A DNA stretch of 64,000 nucleotides from Desertivirga brevis (GTDB taxonomy: Bacteria; Bacteroidota; Bacteroidia; Sphingobacteriales; Sphingobacteriaceae). The stretch is taken from the NCBI RefSeq assembly GCF_017355835.1, contig NZ_JAFEWF010000011.1, forward strand, positions 178,243-242,242, read 5' to 3'. The position numbers and the translations under genes are program-made. Below, one piece after another: positions 55,626-64,000 of the stretch. Within the stretch, counting starts at the first letter, position 1. The number at the start of each line of letters is the position of its first letter. The notes below the pieces were generated by a model. It did no database searches, was not told the DNA's origin, and worked only from the letters and a program-made list of their open reading frames with translations.

Positions 55626-58600
55626 TTAGTCTCTTACAATAGTGATATATCCTTTGATCTTTGGTTTGTTCGGACCAAAGTCAACCACATAGTAGTACGT
55701 ATCTTCTGCCAGTGGAGCTCCGTTTAGTGTTCCGGTCCATTCTCCGTCTTTAGAGTAACCTTTCTTAGCATAAAGTAAGCGGCCTGCTCTATCGAAGATC
55801 TTCACTTCGTTGCTTGGATACATGTCGACGTTCTCGATCTTAAAGACGTCGTTCACACCATCACCATTTGGAGAGATCAGGTTGCTGCCATTAAGCATCG
55901 CGTAGTCTTCTGTTACTTCGATTGTGATCTCCTTAATTTCAGAACAACCACTAGCATTGGTTACCAGCACACGGTAAGTAGTGGTTGCATTTGGACGGAT
56001 CGTTAAGTTAGCTGTGTTATCGCCACTTAAGATACCTGGTGCATTTGACCACTGATATTGTGTTCCGCCTTCTACTTTCAGCACCAATACATCACCTTTA
56101 GAAATGCTGGTTACCCCTTTATTAGTAGTGATGGTTGGCACTGGAAGAGCATTCACATTCAGTACAAAGCTTTTCAGAATAGTGTTCAGTCCTCCGTTAG
56201 CTGTACCGCCGTTGTCTGTTACCATTACGTTCACCACTGCACTTCCTGAAGCGCCGTCTGCTACTGTATAGCGTACCTGTGCATTTCCGTTACTTGCTTG
56301 CGTTACCGTTAGAGATTTGAACAGGTTACTGTTGGTGCTGCTTACCGTTACATTAGTAGTTTGATTTGCATCTTCTCCTGCAGAAATTCCGCTTAGAGCT
56401 ACTGTTTGCTGAGATGAAGTATAACAGATCGTTTGAGCTGTGATATCATTCAGCCTTGGTTGCTCGTTCACATTGTTCAACGTAATCGTGAAAGCTTTAT
56501 CTAAGCTTAAACCGTGCTGCGTAGTTGACCTTACCAGTACACTGTAGCTAGGCTTGCTTTCAAAGTTCAACACTGCATTTGTTTGAATCTGGTTTCCACT
56601 GATCTTGAAAGAGGCATTATCTGTACTTCCTGTTCCGCTTACTAAAGTATACGTAAAGGTTGCACTTGGATAATCGCTGGTTGAGCTTAATGTTCCTGCT
56701 ACTGTACCCACCGGAGCATTCTCATAAAGGGTAGTTGTTGCAAGAGTAATGCTGGTTGGATAACCTGGTTTAACCGTTAACGTTCCAGGAACAAAACTGA
56801 TCGCATAGTTAGCAGCTGTTGCTCCACCTACTGTAATAGGATATGTTCCCTGAGGAGAATTAGCTGTTGCTGTTGTAGAAAAGTTTGGTTGAGTAGTTAA
56901 TACTGAACTTGTTTCTCCGTTTACAAAGCCATTGTAAGCTGCTGTAAAAGTTGGTAAAGCTAAGCCCTGGAACTTCTCTTTGTTTTCTGCTGTGATCGTT
57001 AGTGCAGCTCTATTTACTGTTAATGTTCCTTTTACATAAGTTACATCGTAGTTGCTTGCTGCTCCGCTGGCTGTGATATCATACGTTCCAATTCCTGAAT
57101 TTGCTGTTGCGGTAGTAGTTACCGCCGGGGCAGGGTTAAGGGCAGTTTCTCCGTTTACTAAACCTGAATAAGTAACTGTTAAAGCAGGGTTAACCCCACC
57201 GTAAGTTTTTGCCTTATTTTCGGCTGTGACGGTAAGCGCTTTCTTGCCTACAGTTAGTGTTCCTTTTACAAAGGTTAAGTCGTAATTAGAAGCTGTTCCA
57301 CTTGCTGTGATATCATAAGTTCCTACTCCGCTTGCTGCAGTGGCTGTAGTAGTTACGCTTGGGGCTTCACTAAGAGCTGTTTCGCCATTAACCAGACCTG
57401 AATATTTTACACTTAGCGCTGGATTAATATCGCCATAAGTCTTGCTCTTGTTGTCTGCTGTGACAATTAAGGCTTTCTTACCTACAGTGAGTGTTCCTTT
57501 GTTAAAGGTTAGCTCATAATTCGCTGCTGTTCCTGTTACGGTAATATCATAAGTTCCTACACCTGAAGCTTGAGTTGCCGTGGTTGAAACAACCGGTGCA
57601 GGACTTAGTGCTGTTTCGCCGTTAACGAGGCCTGAATAAGAAACTGTCAGGGCAGGATTAACGTCGCCGTAAGTTTTGTTCTTATTCTCTGCAGTAACAG
57701 TTAAAGCTTTCTTGTTTACCATTAGCGTTCCTTTTACGAAAGTCAAATCGTAATTAGCAGCTGTTCCACTTGCGGTGATGTCATAGGTTCCTACTCCTGA
57801 TTGTGCAGTGGCTGTAGTAGTTACGCTAGGCGCTGGACTAAGGGCTGTTTCGCCATTAACCAGACCATTATAAGTAACTGTTAGAGCAGGGTTAACATCA
57901 CCATACGTTTTGCTCTTATTTTCTGCGGTTACAGTTAAAGCTTTCTTGTTTACCGTTAGCGCTCCTTTTACATAAGTTACATCATAGTTTTCTGCTTCTC
58001 CGCTTGCGGTGATATCGTAAGTTCCTACTCCTGATTGTACAGTAGCTGTAGTCGTTACGCCTGGTGCAGGATTAAGAGCTGTTTCGCCGTTAACCAAACC
58101 ATTATAAGTCATGGTTAAAGCAGGGTTAAGATCCCCATACGTTTTAGCCTTATTTTCTGCTGTTACCGTTAGGGCTTTCTTGTTTACTGTTAGCGCGCCT
58201 TTTTCATAAGTTACATCATAGTTCGCTGCTTCTCCGCTTGCAGTAATGTCGTATGTTCCTACTCCTGATTGAGCAGTAGCTGTAGTCGTTACGCTTGGTG
58301 CTGGGTTAAGAACTGTTTCGTTATTAACCAAACCATTATAAATCACGGTTAAAGCAGGGTTAAGATCGCCATACGTTTTAGCCTTATTTTCTGCTGTTAC
58401 CGTTAAGGCTTTCTTGTTTACTGTTAGTGTTCCTTTTACATAAGTTACATCATAGTTCGCTGCTTCTCCGCTTGCGGTGATATCGTAAGTTCCTACTCCT
58501 GATTGTACAGTAGCTGTAGTAGTTACGCCCGGTGCAGGACTAAGAGCTGTTTCGCCGTTAACCAAACCATTATAAGTCACGGTTAAAGCAGGGTTAACAT

Positions 58601-61088
58601 CCCCATAAGTTTTAGACTTATTTTCTGCTGTTACCGTTAGGGCTTTCTTGTTCACTGTTAAGGTTTGGTCTTTAGAGGCGCTGGCTATTGTCTCATTTCC
58701 AGATTGCGTTGCTGTAATTGTAGTTGTACCAGCACCAACAATTTTAATTTGACCAGACTCCACAATAGCTACAGAGGTATTACTGCTGGAATAAGTTACA
58801 GTCATACCTGAACTTGCGGTAGCCGCTGGATCAAAAGAAGCATCCCCGTATGTTTTATTTTCCAGAGCTTCGAAAGTAATTGTTTGCGGTGTTTTATTAA
58901 TTGTAGTAAACGACCAGGTGTTTGACTCAGCAGTAAAGCCGGCAAAATTGTTATTATGTGCATCCTTAACCAAGCCTGCGGCTACCTCTACCGAAAGTTT
59001 TGTATTTAACGGAAGGTTATCAGAAATAACAATATTTAAACTACGTTTATCACTGGATACAAAAAACTTTGAAGCGTCTTCAGGCACTCCCAGATCTAAG
59101 GACTTTACCAAAGTGCTGCCATCATAAATCTTTAAAGTACCAGTTGTACCCAACACTATTCCCTCGTCAAAGCTTAGGCGAAGCGTGGGTTGTAATGCAA
59201 TATTTGTTGCATCTTTTGCAGGAATAAAAGTAGAAACCACAGGAGGAACCTGGTCTTTTACCGTAATGGTGAAATTCTGTTCGGTACTCCCCGTGCTGTT
59301 GCTTGCTTTCAAAACAACATTATAGGTTCCAACCTGAGCTTTAGATGGCGTTCCTGTAATAACAGCACCTTCCTGAATACGATAAATATCAAAAGAAGTA
59401 GTATTTGAATAAACAATTGCCCCTTTAGCAGATTGAGATAAACTATAAATATAATCCACTGATCTTGAGGACACAGTAGTATACGTTGCAAATGTTGAAT
59501 TGTATTTTCTTACGCCTGCCCCATCAAAAGAGACATAGAAATTGCCGCTTTTATCAATAATAATGGAGGTAGGACCAGCAACCGTGAGAACCTTTGTTAA
59601 GGTTCCATCAAATTTATAAATGGCATTTCCCAAATTCGAGGTAATATATAAAGTCCCCGAATTATCGAAGCCTAATCCCCATGGACTCGCAACCAATGTT
59701 ACTGAGGTCTTTACTTTTGTACTGATATCTATCTTGGAGACCCTGTTTCCAAACATCTCCGCTGCGTAGATAAATCCATCTTTATGAACTATAGAATTAA
59801 CACCGTTAGTTATAGCCGCAAAAATTTCTTCGGTGGCATTTAAATCATTTAATGGCACCCGGGTGATAGAATGAGTAGAATTACTGTAGCGGGGAATGTA
59901 TAAATGTCCTCCCGCAATATGTAAAGAATAAACACTACCTGCAGCTAAATCTGTCCTGACAGTGGTTACAGTACCATCAGGAGAAACTTTATACAAGGTA
60001 TTAGTTCCGCCACCAGGGGTATGAGATACTGCATAAATATTATCATTCGCATCTTGAACAACTGCTAAACACTTAACCGGAAGAGTGGCAATACTAAAGG
60101 CCTGGTTGCTTGCATCTGCATTAAATGTTAACCATGAAGGTAAGCTAGGAGCAGTTATGGTGGTAGAACTTTCGCCTGCACTTGCCGCTATCAAATAATT
60201 ATATGTTTGATTATAATTAACAGTAGTTATTGGCGTAGTGCTAAAACTTGGAAGAGGTGCAGGCTGAGTAACCGTTTTTGTAAAGGTGTTTGAACAGCCA
60301 TAACTATCCTTGATGATTACGGTATAGTCTCCGGCTGGCAGGCCCGTTCGGTCTTCTGTAGTGATCCCACCACCCCAGTCGAAGGTATAAGGTGCAGTGC
60401 CACCGGAAGGAGTTAAATCAATAGCTCCGTCTGAACCACCAAAAGAGGAAACATTCGTTACCGTTGCGCTTCCGGCAATGGATGATGACTGTGTAAAGCC
60501 GATTTGCGGTAGTGAATTGGGATAATTATCCAAGCCCTGGAGATGAAAATAATAGGATGCCTCCTTAACATTCGCGGTGGGTTTTATTACCCACTCATAT
60601 TCTGTAATCGAAGTAACGCCATATGGTGTTCCAAAAACGAGATTGGACACAGTGTTCTTGTCAATAATAACTCCTTTCGCCCAGGTTCCTCCAGCAGCTG
60701 TAGTGAGCTGTTGGGAAGTTTCCTGTCCATCACTTACATACTGACTCGTTCCCAGTTCGAAGTGTTCCTTATTTGTTGCAGTATTAGGAATAAGCGTCCA
60801 TGGCCCGCTAGGCGATGTTGAATAACTGATCCTAAAATCGGTTATTTTCGTCGCAATCTCGTTTACAGACGGATCATGATGCACATTAAAAGCCATCCGC
60901 AGCCTGATGTTTTCCTTAGTCTGGCAAAGAGCTTTACTCATTGCCACGTCCTGGCTGTTCGCCCAGTCAGCCCCGGTCTCGTGGCCATTATCCTTTCGCC
61001 ATCGCCATTCCTTTTGAATAACCGTGGCATTAGAATAAGCCAGGTAACTTGTGAACGTTAGAATAAATAACAGTAGAATTCTCCTCAT
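55626..61088 (-). CDS. SprB-like repetitive adhesin with MBG repeats and type B sorting domain
   Basis: The 1820-aa protein has a signal peptide (1-19) and, in order: an N-terminal beta domain (20-200); a SprB repeat (205-275; GGSDGAIDLTPSGGTAPYTF); a putative Ig domain interrupted by an NHL-like beta-propeller (about 335-575); an SbsA/Big_5-like Ig domain (615-730); a TYGD-type Ig domain (735-814); seven MBG repeats of exactly 78 residues (815-1360); a divergent eighth (1361-1440); a cadherin-like domain; further Ig-like regions; and the type B / CHU_C domain from about 1735 (NLISPNGDGVNDVF, ending GYITIVRD). Expected to be a T9SS-exported filamentous surface adhesin, possibly used in gliding or attachment. 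Its start overlaps the Lnt-like stop (ATGA), and a SprF-family gene follows. Confidence 0.9.
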   Translation of the reverse strand: MRRILLLFILTFTSYLAYSNATVIQKEWRWRKDNGHETGADWANSQDVAMSKALCQTKENIRLRMAFNVHHDPSVNEIATKITDFRISYSTSPSGPWTLIPNTATNKEHFELGTSQYVSDGQETSQQLTTAAGGTWAKGVIIDKNTVSNLVFGTPYGVTSITEYEWVIKPTANVKEASYYFHLQGLDNYPNSLPQIGFTQSSSIAGSATVTNVSSFGGSDGAIDLTPSGGTAPYTFDWGGGITTEDRTGLPAGDYTVIIKDSYGCSNTFTKTVTQPAPLPSFSTTPITTVNYNQTYNYLIAASAGESSTTITAPSLPSWLTFNADASNQAFSIATLPVKCLAVVQDANDNIYAVSHTPGGGTNTLYKVSPDGTVTTVRTDLAAGSVYSLHIAGGHLYIPRYSNSTHSITRVPLNDLNATEEIFAAITNGVNSIVHKDGFIYAAEMFGNRVSKIDISTKVKTSVTLVASPWGLGFDNSGTLYITSNLGNAIYKFDGTLTKVLTVAGPTSIIIDKSGNFYVSFDGAGVRKYNSTFATYTTVSSRSVDYIYSLSQSAKGAIVYSNTTSFDIYRIQEGAVITGTPSKAQVGTYNVVLKASNSTGSTEQNFTITVKDQVPPVVSTFIPAKDATNIALQPTLRLSFDEGIVLGTTGTLKIYDGSTLVKSLDLGVPEDASKFFVSSDKRSLNIVISDNLPLNTKLSVEVAAGLVKDAHNNNFAGFTAESNTWSFTTINKTPQTITFEALENKTYGDASFDPAATASSGMTVTYSSSNTSVAIVESGQIKIVGAGTTTITATQSGNETIASASKDQTLTVNKKALTVTAENKSKTYGDVNPALTVTYNGLVNGETALSPAPGVTTTATVQSGVGTYDITASGEAANYDVTYVKGTLTVNKKALTVTAENKAKTYGDLNPALTVIYNGLVNNETVLNPAPSVTTTATAQSGVGTYDITASGEAANYDVTYEKGALTVNKKALTVTAENKAKTYGDLNPALTMTYNGLVNGETALNPAPGVTTTATVQSGVGTYDITASGEAENYDVTYVKGALTVNKKALTVTAENKSKTYGDVNPALTVTYNGLVNGETALSPAPSVTTTATAQSGVGTYDITASGTAANYDLTFVKGTLMVNKKALTVTAENKNKTYGDVNPALTVSYSGLVNGETALSPAPVVSTTATQASGVGTYDITVTGTAANYELTFNKGTLTVGKKALIVTADNKSKTYGDINPALSVKYSGLVNGETALSEAPSVTTTATAASGVGTYDITASGTASNYDLTFVKGTLTVGKKALTVTAENKAKTYGGVNPALTVTYSGLVNGETALNPAPAVTTTATANSGIGTYDITASGAASNYDVTYVKGTLTVNRAALTITAENKEKFQGLALPTFTAAYNGFVNGETSSVLTTQPNFSTTATANSPQGTYPITVGGATAANYAISFVPGTLTVKPGYPTSITLATTTLYENAPVGTVAGTLSSTSDYPSATFTYTLVSGTGSTDNASFKISGNQIQTNAVLNFESKPSYSVLVRSTTQHGLSLDKAFTITLNNVNEQPRLNDITAQTICYTSSQQTVALSGISAGEDANQTTNVTVSSTNSNLFKSLTVTQASNGNAQVRYTVADGASGSAVVNVMVTDNGGTANGGLNTILKSFVLNVNALPVPTITTNKGVTSISKGDVLVLKVEGGTQYQWSNAPGILSGDNTANLTIRPNATTTYRVLVTNASGCSEIKEITIEVTEDYAMLNGSNLISPNGDGVNDVFKIENVDMYPSNEVKIFDRAGRLLYAKKGYSKDGEWTGTLNGAPLAEDTYYYVVDFGPNKPKIKGYITIVRD
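57009..58646 (-). repeat. Seven tandem 234-bp MBG repeats
   Basis: Seven consecutive units of exactly 234 bp (78 aa) begin KALTVTAENK and contain KTYGD, NPALTV, GLVNGETALSPAP and GVGTYDITASG. No unit has a length change. Nucleotide similarity between neighbours is high, strongest among units 1 to 4. An eighth unit (57008 downward, AALTITAENK) is 80 aa and divergent. Confidence 0.93.
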
Positions 61089-62659
61089 ACTTTTTTTTGT
61101 TTGACTATTAATGAATTAATGAATAAGCACTTTAAACAGTTAATAAGGGGCAATAAAAGAACAGCTATGACAAGGCAAAAAACCCAGCTTACCGATGCAG
61201 GATCATGGCCATTAGGATTTATCTCTGCACTGATGATACCACTATTTCTACCGTCGGCTTCCTTTATAATCTCACCGCTGGCACGGACAATTCCGCAAAA
61301 ACCCATATTATTATTTACTACAAGATCCTTCCTGTTTTCTACAGCTCTTAACCGGTTATTATAAAAATGTTGACGGGTGATGAAGTGGTTAGAAAACCAC
61401 CCATCATTACCAATATTTAGTAGAAAGTTGGCCCCTCCGTTAGCCAGCCCAGCAGCCAGGTAAGAATTTGTGGATTCATTACAAAGTATGATCCCTGCTT
61501 TTCCCCAGGGCGTTGTAAGCGGCCCTTTTTGCTCACCCGCAGTCATTTTTAAGTTATAAGTCCTGAGGAAAGGAAGGATAAGGCTCCCTTCTTCTGAGAG
61601 AAGAGGTTTTTCGACCATACCTAAAAGGTCCTGTTTATCATATCGTGCCTGCCCTTTTCCTGCAGGGTCCAGAAAGTACACGGAGTTAACCAGTGTTTGG
61701 TCCTTAGAATTACTGGCGGTATTCATACCTATAAGCGTATGACTACCTGTGCCCTTCGTGGACTTTGCGATCTCCAGAACAAAGTCGTCATTGGGGGCAT
61801 AGGTCCAGGGAACTACAGTCTCTGTCCATACCACCAAATCAGGTTTAGATTTTACAGCTTCTTCATTTAATGAAAATAAATGGGAAACGAGGTTATTTGC
61901 AGACTCTTCATTCCATACTGACTTTGGATCCAGTGCAGGCATTACTATAGCGACTGATACCTTTTTCGCACCCTCCTCCTGGCGCGAAATCCTGTTGTAT
62001 AAAAAGAAACCTGCGATCAACTGCAGGGCGATGAGTCCTACGGGAAAAGTCAACAGCGACCAGCTTTTCCTCCTGAAGGAATCTGCGATACCATAAGCGG
62101 CTACGACAGTCGTAAACGAAAGTAAAAAGACCTTTCCAAAAGAAGCAATTTGAATCTGGTAAAGGCTCCGGCCCTGGGTAACACCTATTGTAAAGCTTAG
62201 CCAGGGTATAGCACTAAAAAGTTTGGAACGGATCAATTCAAATAGTACCCAAACAGCACCTGCTGTAAATGCATTTGTAAAAAGATATAACTTTTCAGAG
62301 CCCTTAAACTTAAGGGCATACATGACACAAAACTGAAGTCCGAAGAAAAGGCCCAGTACTAATGATGACCCAAGATAACACAGCAAGCCAAGAAAAACAC
62401 TTCCCTGAGCATAGTTAGTCACTACCGGGATCATCCAGTAGTTAAGGATTAAAGAAGATAAAGCACCGAACAGAAATCCTGTATAAAAACTGGTTATTCC
62501 AGACTCGATACTAATTGAAATGTAAAGTATAAGTGCTATTGCTGGCAAAGCCAGAATAAAACTTATAGACATCAATGAAATACTGATGAGGATTGAAGCA
62601 ACAACAACACCGATGGCCGCTTTTGCTGACCAACCGACTTTATGAAACGATAAAGACAT
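61085..62659 (-). CDS. Lnt-like apolipoprotein N-acyltransferase family protein
   Basis: The 524-aa protein has about seven N-terminal membrane segments (residues 12-225) and a periplasmic nitrilase-type domain. The three residues equivalent to the Lnt triad are present: E280 (VVWTETVVPW), K342 (RYDKQDLLGM) and C393 (IILCNESTNS); NIGNDGWFSNHFITRQHF and LRAVENRKDLVVNNNMGFCG match the remaining Lnt motifs loosely. Lnt transfers an acyl chain to the N-terminal Cys of lipoproteins. Several motifs are altered compared with canonical Lnt (CNES for CYES, GMVEKP for the usual PG/PFGE-x-x-P), so this may be a specialised paralogue. Its stop overlaps the adhesin start by 4 nt, indicating translational coupling. 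Confidence 0.85.
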   Translation of the reverse strand: MSLSFHKVGWSAKAAIGVVVASILISISLMSISFILALPAIALILYISISIESGITSFYTGFLFGALSSLILNYWMIPVVTNYAQGSVFLGLLCYLGSSLVLGLFFGLQFCVMYALKFKGSEKLYLFTNAFTAGAVWVLFELIRSKLFSAIPWLSFTIGVTQGRSLYQIQIASFGKVFLLSFTTVVAAYGIADSFRRKSWSLLTFPVGLIALQLIAGFFLYNRISRQEEGAKKVSVAIVMPALDPKSVWNEESANNLVSHLFSLNEEAVKSKPDLVVWTETVVPWTYAPNDDFVLEIAKSTKGTGSHTLIGMNTASNSKDQTLVNSVYFLDPAGKGQARYDKQDLLGMVEKPLLSEEGSLILPFLRTYNLKMTAGEQKGPLTTPWGKAGIILCNESTNSYLAAGLANGGANFLLNIGNDGWFSNHFITRQHFYNNRLRAVENRKDLVVNNNMGFCGIVRASGEIIKEADGRNSGIISAEINPNGHDPASVSWVFCLVIAVLLLPLINCLKCLFINSLIVKQKKV

Positions 62660-63187
62660 AAACTATTTGGTGCAATAATTTAGTCTGTATACCGTTTCTA
62701 AAACTCCCCCCTTAAAATGCAATCCTACCCCACAAGCTCTTGTAAAGATCATTTTTAAATTCACGACTAATCACCCTCTGCAAATAGCAAAAGCAAAATC
62801 CTTCCAGGGATAAGACTTCAAACCCTACCTAAAAACTTATTAATAAATTGAGTGAAAAAAGAAACATTCTTCTACACCTACATCATACTTACAAGACAGA
62901 ATTGATATCTGTCCGAACTCACTTTTACGTATTGGATTATTGTATGGTTTCAAATTGTTTACATTTCCTTAACAATAAGAGATGATGCGAGGGGAACTCA
63001 TCCTTCCAACGTTACCGCTCTTTGTGCCGTGGAATTTTCTTCGCTGCTGTTCGCCAAAACCGGCACTGATTATCATTTGTATAGGATTAACCTTTTATTT
63101 GCCCATGTACCTGGAAATGATGCATAAAGTTTTGGCGAACTTCACTCCCTCCCTGGTTGGTGTCCCCACCAAACAGCCTAAGTTGTT
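62660..63187. other. 528-bp intergenic region upstream of the Lnt-like gene
   Basis: I find no convincing gene here. A 91-codon forward frame (62982-63257) runs antisense into the SprF gene and has no recognisable features. The region should hold the Lnt-adhesin-SprF operon promoter but I see no TAnnTTTG box on the minus strand. It contains the inverted repeat at 63049-63140. Confidence 0.6.
63049..63140. repeat. 12-bp perfect inverted repeat with 68-bp interior
   Basis: GTTCGCCAAAAC (63049-63060) and GTTTTGGCGAAC (63129-63140) are exact inverted arms. Inside them ATCATTT and AAATGAT form a second, smaller inverted pair, so an RNA from either strand could fold into an extended hairpin with an internal loop. 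It lies about 48 bp after the stop of the right-edge SprF gene. Confidence 0.6.
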
Positions 63188-64000
63188 TTACTTCTTCCCT
63201 TTAAACACCTCATCCAGATTTACCCTCAGGTTCACTTCAAAGTTCCCATTGGCATAATCTCTGATCTGTGCTGTTCCTGAAGTAAAGATTCCGCTGATGA
63301 TAAGGTACTTCTGGTATTTAACTCCCATACCGATGGTAGTACTACGGGTACTGTGGTACATCGCCATTACATTCACCTTGTTTTCTGCAAGGGTCAGGTT
63401 TGCTCCGAAATCTACAATGTCCTTGTAGCCCCTGATCTGGCGGTATGCTACCTTTGGTTCCAAAGTCATCCCGTCTAAAGCATCATTCGAAAGGAGCTTG
63501 TAACTTGCGGAAGTATAAAACTTTGACTCGTCAGCGATATTTCCCTCAGCCTGATCTTTTTTGAAGAATGATTTCAGGTTGGGAACTGCCAATTCCAAAC
63601 CCAGCTTTTTGCCCTGGTAAGCTGCACCAAAGTCGCCGTCGAAATACGTGTCACGATCCTGGTAACCTGCAATAGAACGGTCAGAACCATCTACGTTTGA
63701 GCTTAATCTCTCCTGCATCAAGTGGTCATCACTGTACCCGATAGATACCCCGAAGCTTAACTTCTGTCCGTCTGCATCTAAAGGCAACTGGTAAGCATAA
63801 GTTCCTCTTACCCGTGTTCTTTTTTGAAGACCCGCTTCATCATTATACAGGTTAACCCCTACCCCTGATTTCTTGCCCGATCCATACTCAAAGCTCAGCG
63901 CCTGAGTACTAGGAGCACCTGGCATACTAGACCATTGCTGACGAAAAGCAGCATTGGCAAACCAACCTTCTTCCCTACCAGCTAAAGCCGGGTTGATCAG
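63188..64000 (-). CDS. SprF/PorP family T9SS outer-membrane protein (copy 2, 5' end beyond right edge)
   Basis: The visible 270 codons plus stop encode exactly the same residues as the last 270 of the complete copy at 54593-55546, beginning at LINPALAG. The frame stays open to the window edge, so the apparent start at 63925 is only an internal Met. The stop is TAA here and TAG in the other copy. By analogy with the other two SprF-family genes, a type B cargo gene probably lies just beyond the right edge. Downstream sequence is unrelated to that of copy 1. Confidence 0.93.
   Translation of the reverse strand: MINPALAGREEGWFANAAFRQQWSSMPGAPSTQALSFEYGSGKKSGVGVNLYNDEAGLQKRTRVRGTYAYQLPLDADGQKLSFGVSIGYSDDHLMQERLSSNVDGSDRSIAGYQDRDTYFDGDFGAAYQGKKLGLELAVPNLKSFFKKDQAEGNIADESKFYTSASYKLLSNDALDGMTLEPKVAYRQIRGYKDIVDFGANLTLAENKVNVMAMYHSTRSTTIGMGVKYQKYLIISGIFTSGTAQIRDYANGNFEVNLRVNLDEVFKGKK
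63201..64000 (-). repeat. 800-bp exact direct repeat, copy 2 (continues past edge)
   Basis: Identical to 54606-55405 as far as the window shows. Left of 63201 only scattered matches remain, all explained by the shared protein ending KGKK. Confidence 0.93.

Noticed and set aside
57009..58646. CRISPR-like array or satellite DNA
   Set aside because: The 234-bp units are coding, in frame and contiguous without spacers; they are MBG protein repeats.
62982..63257. 91-codon forward frame in the intergenic region
   Set aside because: It runs antisense into the SprF stop region, has no recognisable motif, and spans the inverted repeat.
54606..64000. Insertion sequence or composite transposon bounded by the 800-bp direct repeats
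   Set aside because: The repeats are internal to SprF coding sequence, with no transposase, terminal inverted repeats or target-site duplication visible.

Overview
The window looks like a chromosomal segment of a Bacteroidota bacterium, most likely family Sphingobacteriaceae (Pedobacter-like). The reasons are Bacteroidota-type promoters (TAnnTTTG -7 boxes, one with a TTTG -33 box at the usual distance), type IX secretion (T9SS) cargo with both type A and type B C-terminal sorting domains, SprF/PorP-family outer-membrane proteins, a bacillithiol-type glycosyltransferase (BshA), and a typical Bacteroidota housekeeping set. I see no tRNA, rRNA, CRISPR array, transposase or phage gene.

Layout. 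1-13.6 kb is housekeeping: uvrA (cut by the left edge), a lytic transglycosylase, an rluB-type pseudouridine synthase with a repetitive basic N-terminus, a lactonase-family propeller, bshA, a GH3C/beta-lactamase-like hydrolase, two tiny genes (47 and 84 aa), a PH-like membrane protein, tilS, and divergently an OstA/LPS-transport-like protein. 13.6-20.2 kb holds a 2103-aa T9SS protein (DUF2341/LamG/cadherin modules) and a small protein with a PID-CTERM-like tail. 20.5-31.4 kb is housekeeping again: rdgB, a surA-like PPIase with a MoxR ATPase, a DUF4440-like secreted protein, cysS, and an apparent mutL-rhomboid-rhomboid-EEP operon. 31.6-40.0 kb is a glycogen-to-trehalose operon: debranching enzyme, TreZ, and a TreY-MalQ fusion. 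40-41.7 kb has a universal stress protein and a GNAT enzyme.

41.8-64 kb is a T9SS surface-protein island, all on the minus strand. In transcription order it reads: a SprF-family gene cut by the right edge; an Lnt-like acyltransferase; a 1820-aa SprB-like adhesin with seven exact-length 78-aa MBG repeats; a SprF-family gene; a 3119-aa giant type A protein; a 707-aa cadherin/type B protein; and its own SprF-family gene. Each type B protein is followed by a SprF-like gene, the arrangement known from Flavobacterium SprB/SprF.

Most notable observations: (1) two SprF genes 8.6 kb apart are identical over at least 800 bp, yet differ by four synonymous changes in the last five codons, a footprint of gene conversion; (2) the Lnt-like enzyme overlaps the adhesin start by ATGA; (3) the giant protein and its neighbour share a ~110-residue module; (4) several genes (tilS, ostA, cysS, probably mutL and one unknown gene) have -7 boxes only 4-8 nt from the start codon, suggesting leaderless mRNAs; (5) TreY and MalQ are fused.
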